Part shown: one piece after another, positions 1-6,536 of the stretch
Numbering within the stretch: the first letter of the stretch is position 1
Layout of the letters: the number at the start of each line of letters is the position of its first letter
Source of the DNA: Novosphingobium sp.
Lineage (GTDB): Bacteria > Pseudomonadota > Alphaproteobacteria > Sphingomonadales > Sphingomonadaceae
Length of the DNA stretch: 17,066 nt
Direction of reading: 5' to 3'
Assembly: GCA_020853995.1 (NCBI GenBank)
Contig: JADYXV010000009.1
Span: forward strand, 1 to 17,066
Position numbers and translations under genes: made by a program
The notes under the pieces: model-generated
What the model was told of the DNA's origin: nothing
Seen by the model: the letters and a program-made list of their open reading frames with translations, nothing else
Database searches by the model: none

Positions 1-157
1 GTTCGCGCAGGAGGCGCGAGTAGATATCGAAGCTGCGTTCGCCACGGCTCGATTGTTCGACCACGACGGGAATCAGGGCGCCGGTGACGGGATCTTGGGT
101 GAACTTGCCCTGGCCGCCGTAAACATTGGCGCTCGAAGCGCCGAACAAGTCGAGCAT
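1..157 (-). CDS. clpP: ATP-dependent Clp protease proteolytic subunit ClpP (N-terminal part)
   Basis: The 52 visible residues match the start of ClpP: a short variable N-terminus, then a PVVVEQSSRGERSFDIYSRL stretch, which is the hallmark ClpP N-terminal segment before the first beta-strand. ClpP is the cytoplasmic serine peptidase that forms a double heptameric barrel and degrades proteins unfolded by ClpX or ClpA. The catalytic Ser, His and Asp lie outside the window because the gene runs off the left edge. The ATG at 157 is preferred because GAGGA lies about 7 bases upstream. A second in-frame ATG at 169 has no ribosome binding site. In many alphaproteobacteria clpP follows tig directly; here an amidase gene and a basic-protein gene separate them. 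Identity is firm from the motif; nothing can be said about the active site. Confidence 0.93.
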   Translation of the reverse strand, partial: MLDLFGASSANVYGGQGKFTQDPVTGALIPVVVEQSSRGERSFDIYSRLLRE

Positions 158-190
158 GGGAATCCTCATTTGGTTAGAACTGCTATGTCG

Positions 191-204
191 CGTGCCACGG
201 CACG
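191..204. promoter_or_regulatory. Short inverted repeat in the divergent clpP/amidase spacer
   Basis: CGTGCC and GGCACG form 6-bp arms around a 2-bp centre, about 35 bp upstream of the clpP start. The 195-bp spacer (158-352) must hold promoters for both clpP and the amidase gene. The repeat may be an operator, but no known regulator consensus is recognised and arms this short can arise by chance. Confidence 0.25.
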
Positions 205-352
205 ATGTTCAAGTGCATTAACGGCAAATCCGCGCAAACCCGTGGATGGATGAATTTTGTTCCTGCACAAAGGTGTTGTCGCACGCCACCTCGGCTTGCA
301 CTCCCCACCACAGCGGCGCACCATTGCACGGTTCGGCATCAAGGGGGTGGAT

Positions 353-1828
353 ATGAAGATTTCTGCATCAGTTCTGAGGGTTACCGCAGGCGTGGCGGCA
401 GTGTTGACGGCTTTCCCGGCAAAAAGCCAGACGGTTTCTGACTATCTGGCGCGGATTGCAGCCGTGGACGATTCAGGGCCGATGCTCAACGCGGTTTTGG
501 CAATTAATCCTGATGCGGCAAAAGAAGAAGCAGCCGCGCGCAAGATTTCAGGCCCCCTGGCGGGCAAACCGGTGCTGATCAAAGATAACATTGAAATGGC
601 AGGGCCGCTGGCCACCACTGCCGGAAGCCTTGCGCTGAAAGACAATGTGACCGGCCGCGATGCGCCGCTGGTGACGCGTCTGCGCAAGGCAGGCGTGGTC
701 ATTCTGGGCAAGACCAACTTGTCCGAATGGGCAAACATCCGTTCATCAACGTCATCCAGCGGCTGGAGCGCGGTGGGCGGGCAGACCAGGAACCCCCATG
801 CGATTGACCGCACACCGTGTGGATCATCATCGGGCAGCGGTTCGGCGATTGCTGCAGGTCTGGCGTGGGCTGCCATCGGCACGGAAACCGACGGTTCCAT
901 CACTTGTCCTGCATCGGTCAACGGCATCGTCGGGTTCAAGCCAACTGTAGGCATGGTCAGCCGCACCCATGTTGTGCCGATCAGCCACAGTCAGGACACC
1001 GCAGGACCGATGACGCGCAGCGTTGCCGATGCCGCCTTGTTGATGAACGCACTGGCAGGGGGTGACGCGGCCGACGCGGCAACGGCAGAGGCATACAAGT
1101 ACAAGACTGACTTCACCGCCGGATTGGCCACGGCGAGCCTTAATGGTGTCCGCATTGGCGTGATGCGCAAGGCGGCAGGTTCGCACCCGGCTTTGCTTGC
1201 GCTGTTTGACAAGGCTTTGCTGGATTTGAAAGCGGCAGGCGCCGAACTGGTCGAGATCGATTTCACCGCCCCGCCCGAAATAGGCCGCGATGAATTCACC
1301 GTGCTGCTTTATGAACTGCGCGAGGACATGGGCGCTTATTTGCGGTCACTTCCGGGACCGGGCCTGCCCAGGTCGCTGGGTGATCTGATTGCTTTTAACA
1401 AAGCGACGCCTGCGGAATTGCGGTGGTTCGGGCAGGACATTTTTGAACAGGCCGAAACTGCGACAGACAAAGCCGCTTATGAAAAGGCGCGCGCCAATTC
1501 GCTGCGCTTGGCGGGGCCAGAAGGCATTGACCGGTTGCTCCAGGAAAATCGCGTCGCTTTCCTTGTCGCTCCCACCGAAGGTCCGGCATGGCCGATTAAT
1601 CTGGTTCTGGGCGATCACTTTGTTGGGGTGGGCGCAGGAAACCTTGCCGCCATCGCCGGTTACCCGCACCTTACAGTGCCGATGGGCGCGGTCGAAGGCT
1701 TGCCGATCGGGCTTTCATTCATGGGGCCTAAATGGAAGGATGCAGCGGTTCTGGCCGCAGGTGCCGCTTACGAACGGGCGCGGACGACAGCGATCCCCGC
1801 AGCGGGCCTGAAACGCTGGGGTGAATAG
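353..1828 (+). CDS. Secreted amidase, peptide-amidase-like (amidase signature family)
   Basis: A 491-residue amidase signature enzyme. These hydrolyse carboxamides with a Ser-cisSer-Lys triad. The three residues are visible: Lys77 in PVLIKDNIE, Ser158 in the CGSSSGSGS loop, and nucleophile Ser182 in GTETDGSITCPAS. The 24-residue spacing of the two serines is the family norm. GTETDGSI followed by CP resembles peptide amidases, which remove the C-terminal amide of peptides, more than GatA or FAAH, but substrate choice is inference. The first 25 or so residues form a signal peptide (short Lys start, hydrophobic Ala/Val core, AKS-Q junction), so it probably acts in the periplasm. The ATG at 353 is chosen because AAGGGGG precedes it and the signal peptide starts there; an in-frame TTG at 257 would add 32 residues with no role. 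It is the only plus-strand gene before 4.6 kb, monocistronic, and ends 12 bp from its convergent neighbour. Confidence 0.88.
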   Translation: MKISASVLRVTAGVAAVLTAFPAKSQTVSDYLARIAAVDDSGPMLNAVLAINPDAAKEEAAARKISGPLAGKPVLIKDNIEMAGPLATTAGSLALKDNVTGRDAPLVTRLRKAGVVILGKTNLSEWANIRSSTSSSGWSAVGGQTRNPHAIDRTPCGSSSGSGSAIAAGLAWAAIGTETDGSITCPASVNGIVGFKPTVGMVSRTHVVPISHSQDTAGPMTRSVADAALLMNALAGGDAADAATAEAYKYKTDFTAGLATASLNGVRIGVMRKAAGSHPALLALFDKALLDLKAAGAELVEIDFTAPPEIGRDEFTVLLYELREDMGAYLRSLPGPGLPRSLGDLIAFNKATPAELRWFGQDIFEQAETATDKAAYEKARANSLRLAGPEGIDRLLQENRVAFLVAPTEGPAWPINLVLGDHFVGVGAGNLAAIAGYPHLTVPMGAVEGLPIGLSFMGPKWKDAAVLAAGAAYERARTTAIPAAGLKRWGE

Positions 1829-1840
1829 GCAGCTCTTGTA

Positions 1841-2551
1841 CTAATCGGCTTTTGCCACTTCGCGCAGGGCTTCCAGCGCATCAAACTGTGATTGCAGGGC
1901 ACGTTGGCGCGCATTTGCACGGGCTGCTCGCGTGCGGTGCTCGGCTTTGCGTCTGCCCTTGGTCAAGCGGTCCAGCCAGCTTCCGGCATCGCGCAGCCAA
2001 TGGCCGATGATGTCGAACAGGCCGTGCCCGCGCGTGATTGCCAGCGCTTGCGAACGCGGGATAGGGCGGTCTGGCTCAGCGGGCGTGCTGACTTGCTGCG
2101 GGCTGGCACGGACTTCCGCCACGGCCGTGTCGGCAGGCTGTGGGCGCATGGCAAGCGCACGGTCGAGCAAGTCTTCGGTCATCATCGGGGCGGGTGCATC
2201 CTTTGTGAGAACTTGCGCGGCAATAGCCGGTGCTTTGGGGGATCGTGATTTGGGCGAGACGCGCGGCTTGCGCGGCGCAGCAGTCTTGGGCGCCCCCGGC
2301 TTCGCTGCTGCAGCTTTGCGGCGAACCGCCGCTTTGGCCCCCTTGCGCGGCTTAGGCACTGCTGCTTCAGGCCAGGGCACTGCGGTAATCATGGCACCGC
2401 GCGGGGGCGGGATGATCAATCCTGTCGGAAATGCCGGCGGATTGCCTGCGTTCAACATGAACGCGGGTTGCTCTTTTTTACGAGACGCACGTGCTGGCGT
2501 TTTGCTCTTTGTGCGCGGTTTGGAAGCAACGCGATTGCGGACCGTGGGCAT
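1841..2551 (-). CDS. Basic low-complexity protein of unknown function
   Basis: A 236-residue protein I cannot assign to a family. The first two thirds are rich in Ala, Pro, Lys and Arg, with histone-H1-like stretches such as KAAVRRKAAAAKPGAPK. This part is probably disordered and could bind nucleic acid or membrane. The last 71 residues (about 166-236) look ordered: a HGLFDIIGHWLRDAGSWLDR amphipathic segment, then an Arg/Ala/Gln-rich helix that may form a coiled coil. No signal peptide or membrane helix is seen. The ATG at 2551 is chosen because AGGGAA lies about 8 bases upstream; an in-frame GTG at 2596 would add 15 residues. It lies downstream of tig on the same strand but is separated by 234 bp and a terminator, so it probably has its own promoter. 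Codon use looks native. That it is a real gene is likely from its position, start and ordered C-terminus. Confidence 0.72.
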   Translation of the reverse strand: MPTVRNRVASKPRTKSKTPARASRKKEQPAFMLNAGNPPAFPTGLIIPPPRGAMITAVPWPEAAVPKPRKGAKAAVRRKAAAAKPGAPKTAAPRKPRVSPKSRSPKAPAIAAQVLTKDAPAPMMTEDLLDRALAMRPQPADTAVAEVRASPQQVSTPAEPDRPIPRSQALAITRGHGLFDIIGHWLRDAGSWLDRLTKGRRKAEHRTRAARANARQRALQSQFDALEALREVAKAD

Positions 2552-2692
2552 GGCAATTCCCTGTAAAGAGGGGCTCTTGCCGTTGGATTCTCTCACAAGG
2601 TCGACCTTGCGCGAATCAGCAACCTGTTCGGGTTTGGACGAAGCGATGAATTGTCCAACAAGTTACGGATTCATACGGCGCATGTTTGCGTA

Positions 2693-2744
2693 GTTTTGGC
2701 ACCAAAACGGCAACGGCCCGGTATGCCGAAGCACACCGGGCCGT
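2693..2744 (-). terminator. Rho-independent terminator of tig
   Basis: On the minus strand downstream of the tig stop, perfect 10-bp arms (ACGGCCCGGT and ACCGGGCCGT, 2713-2722 and 2735-2744) enclose a 12-base loop. The hairpin is followed by TGCCGTTTTGG, giving a short T-run. The run is part of a second inverted repeat, GTTTTGG-CA-CCAAAAC, at 2693-2708. The hairpin should end tig before the downstream basic-protein gene. Confidence 0.75.
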
Positions 2745-2785
2745 CCGATATCCCGCCCCGTCAGGCAGGATCAATCCGAAATGGA

Positions 2786-4360
2786 TCAGCCTTCAGCCTT
2801 CTTTTTAGGCGCGGCCTTCTTCTTTGGAGCAGGCGCTTCTTCAGCGGCTTCGTCAGCTACAGGCGCGTCTTCTGCTGCGGCCTTTTTCTTGGGAGCGGCC
2901 TTCTTGGGCTTTTCCTCGGCTACAGCTTCGGCTTCAGCAGCAGGAGCGTCTTCAGCAGGTGCTTCTTCCTTGGCGGCCTTCTTCTTGGGAGCGGCCTTCT
3001 TGGCTGGCTTGGCAGCAGCAGGCGCTGCGCCGTCTTCCGCTTCGATGGCGGCCTGAAGCTCTTCCTTGGTCACTTCGCGTTCCGTGACTTCGGCCTTGTC
3101 GAACAGGAAGTCGACGACCTTGTCTTCGTACAGCGGTGCGCGCAGCTGGGCTGCAACCAACGGTTCCGAACGCACGTATTCGGCAAAGCGCTGGCGATCT
3201 TCTTCACGGTACTGCTGCTGCGCCTGACGGATCAGCATTTCCATTTCCTGCGCAGAAACCTGCACGCCATTGGCCTGGCCGATTTCCGACAGGAGCAGGC
3301 CCAGACGCACGCGGCGTTCGGCGATCTTGCGGTAATCGTCCTTCTCGGCTTCGATTTCCTTCAGCGCATCTTCAGGGTTTTCTTCGCCCTGTGCTTCTTG
3401 CTGAAGCTGCTGCCAGATCTGTTCGAATTCAGCCTCGACCATCGAAGGTGGCACGGCGAAATCGTGCCCTGCGGCAAGCTGGTCAAGCAAAGCGCGCTTC
3501 ATCTGCGTGCGGGTCAGGCCAGCCGTTTCCTGCTCAAGCTGGCCGCGCAGCAGGCCGCGCAGCTGTTCGATGCTTTCAAGGCCGAGCATCTTGGCGAATT
3601 CATCATTCGCTTCAAACTCGCCTGCAACCTTCACCGCTTTCACGGTGATGTCGAAAGTGGCTTCCTTGCCCTTGAGGTTTTCAGCCGGATATTCTTCGGG
3701 GAAGGTTACGGTGATGATCTTTTCATCGCCAACCTTTACGCCCACGAGCTGTTCTTCAAAGCCGGGGATGAAGCGGCCAGCGCCCAGTTCCAGCGGGGTA
3801 TCTTCGGCAGCGCCGCCTTCAAAGGCTACGCCATCGACCTTGCCGAGGAAATCGATGATGATCTGGTCACCATCCTTGGCGACAGCGCCTTCTTCAGCGT
3901 CGGTGAACGACTTCTGGCCCTGCGCGATGCGGCCGATTGCTTCGTCAACCTGTTCGTCGGTTACCGGAACGGTCAGCTTTTCCAGCTTCAGGCCATCAAG
4001 CGAAGGCGTTTCGACCACGGGCAGAACTTCAAGCTCCACCGTCAGTTCGGCGTCCTTGCCCACGTCATAGCCTTCGGCCAGCGCAACGGCAGGCTGCATC
4101 GCAGGGCGCAGCTTGTGATCGGCTACCAGCTTGTCCATCGCATCGCGAATGGAGGTCTGCAGCGCTTCTGAATGAAGCTGCGCGCCGTGCATCTTGCGCA
4201 CGAGGTTTGCTGGAACCTTGCCGGGGCGGAAGCCGGGCATCTTGATCTGAGGCGCGATCTTCTTGACCTCACCTTCAACCCGCGCGGCGATATCGCCCGC
4301 AGGGATGGTGACGGTGTAGGCGCGCTTCAGGCCTTCGTTGGTTGTTTCGACGATCTGCAT
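2786..4360 (-). CDS. tig: Trigger factor, ribosome-associated chaperone/peptidyl-prolyl isomerase, with long Lys/Ala tail
   Basis: A 524-residue trigger factor. It binds ribosomal protein L23 at the exit tunnel and shields nascent chains; its FKBP-type domain catalyses proline isomerisation. The ribosome-binding signature GFRPGKVP is at residues 43-50. The FKBP-like domain spans about 162-245 (DGDQIIIDFLGKVDG ... TFDITVKAV), followed by the helical chaperone arms to about 440. The last 85 residues are an Ala/Lys/Pro/Glu tail with repeated KKAAPKKKAA units, absent from the 432-residue E. coli protein. The ATG at 4360 gives the canonical MQIVETT N-terminus; the reading frame stays open upstream into the tRNA gene, which is not coding. 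A GGATCAGG precedes the start. The tRNA-Leu gene 75 bp upstream on the same strand may share its transcript. Confidence 0.97.
   Translation of the reverse strand: MQIVETTNEGLKRAYTVTIPAGDIAARVEGEVKKIAPQIKMPGFRPGKVPANLVRKMHGAQLHSEALQTSIRDAMDKLVADHKLRPAMQPAVALAEGYDVGKDAELTVELEVLPVVETPSLDGLKLEKLTVPVTDEQVDEAIGRIAQGQKSFTDAEEGAVAKDGDQIIIDFLGKVDGVAFEGGAAEDTPLELGAGRFIPGFEEQLVGVKVGDEKIITVTFPEEYPAENLKGKEATFDITVKAVKVAGEFEANDEFAKMLGLESIEQLRGLLRGQLEQETAGLTRTQMKRALLDQLAAGHDFAVPPSMVEAEFEQIWQQLQQEAQGEENPEDALKEIEAEKDDYRKIAERRVRLGLLLSEIGQANGVQVSAQEMEMLIRQAQQQYREEDRQRFAEYVRSEPLVAAQLRAPLYEDKVVDFLFDKAEVTEREVTKEELQAAIEAEDGAAPAAAKPAKKAAPKKKAAKEEAPAEDAPAAEAEAVAEEKPKKAAPKKKAAAEDAPVADEAAEEAPAPKKKAAPKKKAEG
2811..3003 (-). 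repeat. DNA repeats encoding the KKAAPKKKAA units of the trigger factor tail
   Basis: A 31-bp unit at 2877-2907 recurs at 2973-3003 with a single mismatch, and a diverged third copy starts at 2811. All three are in the same reading frame inside the tig 3' end. Such in-frame repeats can expand or shrink by slippage or recombination, so the tail length may vary between strains. The repetition is seen directly; variability is inferred. Confidence 0.8.
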
Positions 4361-4435
4361 CCTGATCCAACTTTCATCAATATCACGCGCGCCCCAAGGC
4401 GCAGCAAATTCCGTTTCAGACTCTGGCGCGCGGTC

Positions 4436-4520
4436 TGGTGCGGGCGAAGGGACTCGAACCCCCACATCTTGCGATGGCAGGACCTAAACCTGCTGCGTCT
4501 ACCAATTCCGCCACGCCCGC
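4436..4520 (-). tRNA. tRNA-Leu, anticodon UAG, CCA encoded
   Basis: On the minus strand the gene starts GCGGGCG and ends CGCCCGC-A-CCA, so the 7-bp acceptor stem is perfect. The anticodon stem GCAGG/CCTGC carries the loop TTTAGGT, giving anticodon UAG (Leu, CUN codons). A class II variable arm is present (CATC-GCAA-GATG), as expected for leucine tRNA, followed by a TTCGAGT T-loop. CCA is genomically encoded at 4438-4436. The gene is intact at 85 bases including CCA and lies 75 bp upstream of tig. Confidence 0.96.
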
Positions 4521-4542
4521 ATCCGGCAAATAGAGAGCGAGG

Positions 4543-4571
4543 CCCCTATCCTAGCCTTTCACAAAGGGCAA
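4543..4571 (-). promoter_or_regulatory. Possible sigma-70 promoter of tRNA-Leu/tig
   Basis: On the minus strand TTGCCC (4571-4566) is followed after 17 bases by TAGGGG (4548-4543), about 23 bp before the tRNA 5' end. The -35 and spacing fit a housekeeping promoter. The -10 is poor, although GC-rich promoters in this group often are. Confidence 0.3.
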
Positions 4572-4652
4572 GCGCCTTGGATTTTCCTTGTGGAACCGCG
4601 TGCTCTATGCAGGCGTTTAGACAGGAATTCACCCGATTTGAGGATCCACGAC

Positions 4653-4838
4653 ATGGCCACGAACCCCGAAATCCCCCAGCCAGACCGAATCGATCCGCAA
4701 TCGCCGGAAGAATCACCTCCCGTTATTCAACCCGATGAAGTGCCACCCGTAATTCAGCCGGACGAGACGCCAGCGATTGAGCCGGATTGGGTTGAGCCGG
4801 GAAGCCCGCCAGAGATCGTGCCGACAGCGCCCGATTGA
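4653..4838 (+). CDS. Small proline-rich acidic protein of unknown function
   Basis: A 61-residue protein that is about one quarter proline and strongly acidic, with no lysine or cysteine. It contains a tandem duplication, PPVIQPDEV then PPVIQPDET, visible at DNA level as two imperfect 27-bp units, and ends in PPEIVPTAPD. It has no signal peptide or membrane segment and is probably disordered. The ATG is supported by GAGGAT about 8 bases upstream. It lies divergently from the tRNA/tig unit, with the next gene 52 bp downstream on the same strand. Short Pro/Glu/Asp-rich proteins of this style occur in related bacteria but have no known role. The good start signal and periodic peptide favour a real gene. 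Confidence 0.6.
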   Translation: MATNPEIPQPDRIDPQSPEESPPVIQPDEVPPVIQPDETPAIEPDWVEPGSPPEIVPTAPD

Positions 4839-4890
4839 TTCGGGGCTTTTCCGTGGCATAAAAGCGGGAGTGTCGTTTTGGGAGGTTGCC

Positions 4891-5265
4891 GTGCCCGATG
4901 CTTTCGAACCTGTCTTTGCCGCCTTGCACTCCATGATGCTTGCCGCCGCACCTGGCATGATTGCGACGCACGACAGCTACGGCCATCTCGTTCTGAAAAC
5001 TCCGTGGAATGAGCCGGGCAAAAGAGAACCTGCATGGTTCGGCGTGGTGCAGATCAAAAAGGCCTATGTTTCGTGCCATCTGATGCCGCTCTATTGCCTG
5101 CCTGCCCTGCTGGTTGAAGCATCGCCTGCGCTGCTGAAACGCATGCAGGGCAAAAGCTGCTTCAACTTCAAAAAAGCCGAGCCGGACCTGTTCGCAGAAC
5201 TGGCCGTACTGACGCGCCGCTGCGCCGAGGCCTATGCTTTGCCCATAATTACGACGCCGCATTAA
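4891..5265 (+). CDS. DUF1801/YdhG-like small conserved protein
   Basis: A 124-residue cytoplasmic protein. The stretch YVSCHLMPLYCLPALL and the following ALLKRMQGKSCFNFKK resemble the core of DUF1801 (YdhG-like) proteins, which fold like small SRPBCC or YdhG domains and have no established biochemical role. The assignment is by motif memory only. The GTG at 4891 is chosen because GGGAGG lies about 7 bases upstream; the frame stays open upstream to 4777 but would overlap the proline-rich gene. The 52-bp spacing to that gene and the 54-bp spacing to the next leave room for one small transcription unit of three genes. No signal peptide is seen. Cys55, Cys60 and Cys81 are noticeable but no metal motif is formed. 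Confidence 0.65.
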   Translation: MPDAFEPVFAALHSMMLAAAPGMIATHDSYGHLVLKTPWNEPGKREPAWFGVVQIKKAYVSCHLMPLYCLPALLVEASPALLKRMQGKSCFNFKKAEPDLFAELAVLTRRCAEAYALPIITTPH

Positions 5266-5319
5266 AGGTTTTGGCGGGCAAACGGATGGGCGGTACGCTC
5301 CGGCAAAAGGAGCACCTTC

Positions 5320-5904
5320 ATGACTTTGAAGACCATTGCCGCAAGTCTGGCGCTTGCGATGCTGGCTTGCGGCACACCGGCACTGGCCCAGCCCGCCAAA
5401 GCGGCAGCACCGTACCCGTGGATCGCCGCCGATTTCCAGGTGCCAGTGCTGGTCAAGACGCCAGGCTTCAAGGTCGTCCCCCTCGGCCCCGCATTGGTGA
5501 AGGTGGATTTTGATGCTTACATGTCGTCCATCGAACACTTGCAAAAGACATTCACCCGCAGCACCGATTGGCCACATGCAGGCATCACTGATGCCGATGC
5601 CATGCGCGATATGGAAACCGAACAGGCCCGCTTCAACAAACGCGAATCCTTTGCTTATGCGGTCCTTACGCCCGATGGCAGCCGTGAACGCGGCTGCATC
5701 TACGTCTATCCCAGCCCCGTCAAAGGCTACGACGCCATGGTCCGCATCTGGGTGACTAAGGCCGAACACGACGCAGGCTTTGACGCGGAGCTCTACGCAT
5801 GGGCGACCAACTGGCTGAAAACAGACTGGCCGTTTGCAAAAGTGGCCTATCCGGGCCGTACGATTGCTTGGAGTGAGTGGGACGGGATGATTGCGGCGAA
5901 GTAA
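5320..5904 (+). CDS. Exported GNAT-like protein of unknown substrate
   Basis: A 194-residue protein with a clear Sec signal peptide: a Lys near the start, a hydrophobic Ala/Leu core and a likely cut after PALA (residue 23). The mature part has MSSIEHLQKTFTRSTDWP, then SFAYAVLTPDGSRERGCIYV, VRIWVTKAEHDAGFD and a WATNWLKTDWPF segment. This layout resembles small GNAT-fold proteins usually found in the cytoplasm, where the middle strands pack around acetyl-CoA. The GNAT link is from recall of related sequences, not a search. No clear Q/RxxGxG/A acetyl-CoA loop is visible, so enzymatic acetylation is doubtful, more so in the periplasm, which lacks acetyl-CoA. AAAAGGAG precedes the ATG by about 9 bases. 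The gene is followed by 187 bp that include the left hairpin repeat of the GIY-YIG element. Confidence 0.68.
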   Translation: MTLKTIAASLALAMLACGTPALAQPAKAAAPYPWIAADFQVPVLVKTPGFKVVPLGPALVKVDFDAYMSSIEHLQKTFTRSTDWPHAGITDADAMRDMETEQARFNKRESFAYAVLTPDGSRERGCIYVYPSPVKGYDAMVRIWVTKAEHDAGFDAELYAWATNWLKTDWPFAKVAYPGRTIAWSEWDGMIAAK

Positions 5905-6026
5905 TGCGAATAAGCAGGCCGCAATTGTTAGTGGATATGAACGGTTGACAGCTTTTGGCGAGTTCGCGTTGCCATATCTATGACTGGAAGTGGGTGAGAA
6001 GCTGACAACTCACCAAACAAACTACC

Positions 6027-6057
6027 CGTCGCCCCGTGCTTGACACGGGGCTTGGCT
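6027..6057 (+). repeat. Left 31-bp inverted repeat with REP-like hairpin
   Basis: This 31-bp sequence is the perfect reverse complement of 6417-6447 on the other side of the GIY-YIG gene. Internally it is an imperfect palindrome: 8-bp arms GCCCCGTG (6031-6038) and CACGGGGC (6044-6051) around the loop CTTGA. Similarity to the right copy continues weakly on both sides (for example TTCCTTGCG against ACCTTTCG in the complement). No third copy was found in this window. It resembles an extragenic palindromic repeat. Confidence 0.93.
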
Positions 6058-6091
6058 TTCCTTGCGGCCATATGTTTGGCATGACGGCCCG

Positions 6092-6418
6092 ATGGAGAAG
6101 GGTGGCTGGGTCTACATTATGGCAAACCGCTATCGTGGCGGGATGTATATTGGCGTCACCGCTGATCTGATCCGGCGCGTGTGGCAGCATCGTGAGGGCG
6201 ATGGCTCGATCCACGTGAAAGAGTTTGGCAAGACCAGGTTGGTCTATGCAGAACGGCACGTGGAAATCGAACCCGCCATCGCACGTGAGAAACTCGTCAA
6301 AAAATGGCGCAGGGAATGGAAATTCGCGCTGATCGAGGCGGATAACCCTGATTGGTTGGACCTTTGGGACCAGTGGTATCCAGCAGTGGAAGCGCCGGAA
6401 GGCGACGTCGAAAGGTAG
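6092..6418 (+). CDS. Small GIY-YIG nuclease-domain protein
   Basis: A 108-residue single-domain GIY-YIG protein (UvrC-N-like). The two signature strands are GWVYIM (residues 5-10, GIY position) and MYIGVT (YIG position). They are followed by the Arg/His segment DLIRRVWQHR, the LVYAERH strand, the IAREKLVKKWRREWK helix with the catalytic-type Glu, and the frequent NPDWLDLW ending. Members cut one DNA strand using a divalent metal; the cellular target of these stand-alone proteins is generally unknown. The ATG at 6092 puts the domain at the N-terminus; an in-frame TTG at 6062 would add ten residues, and neither has a strong Shine-Dalgarno. The gene is tightly enclosed by two perfect inverted repeats; the right one begins inside the TAG stop. 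That arrangement suggests gene and repeats move or persist as one unit. Confidence 0.9.
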   Translation: MEKGGWVYIMANRYRGGMYIGVTADLIRRVWQHREGDGSIHVKEFGKTRLVYAERHVEIEPAIAREKLVKKWRREWKFALIEADNPDWLDLWDQWYPAVEAPEGDVER

Positions 6419-6447
6419 CCAAGCCCCGTGTCAAGCACGGGGCGACG
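6417..6447 (-). repeat. Right 31-bp inverted repeat with REP-like hairpin
   Basis: The perfect inverted copy of 6027-6057. It begins at the last two bases of the GIY-YIG stop codon. Arms at 6423-6430 and 6436-6443 enclose the loop TCAAG. The hairpin could also help terminate the nuclease transcript, although no T-run follows it. The two copies lie 359 bp apart (inner edges), so the whole element could fold into a long-armed structure when single-stranded. Confidence 0.93.
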
Positions 6448-6500
6448 AAGTTGTTGAGTTCCTGTTATTGGCAATGTCCGCAATGGCGTCGTTTCCTGAC

Positions 6501-6536
6501 AGGCAGGTTTTAGCCACAACCTAGCAAAACCTGCCT
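6501..6536 (-). terminator. Hairpin at the 3' end of sppA
   Basis: Perfect 11-bp arms AGGCAGGTTTT (6501-6511) and AAAACCTGCCT (6526-6536) enclose a 14-base loop. The right arm overlaps the sppA stop codon. No T-run follows on either strand, so it may act as an mRNA 3'-end stabiliser or a rho-assisted terminator rather than a classical intrinsic one. Confidence 0.5.

Noticed and set aside
1932..2693. Plus-strand open frame opposite the basic protein
   Set aside because: No ribosome binding site or recognisable motif; composition is as expected for a reverse-strand shadow.
2651..4171. Long plus-strand open frame (506 codons) opposite tig
   Set aside because: It is antisense to a clear trigger factor gene, has Phe/Leu-rich composition typical of the complement of Lys/Glu-rich coding sequence, and shows no recognisable domain.
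6027..6447. Insertion sequence or CRISPR-type repeat around the GIY-YIG gene
   Set aside because: There are only two copies in inverted orientation, no transposase gene and no evident target-site duplication next to the repeats; a REP-like paired element fits better.
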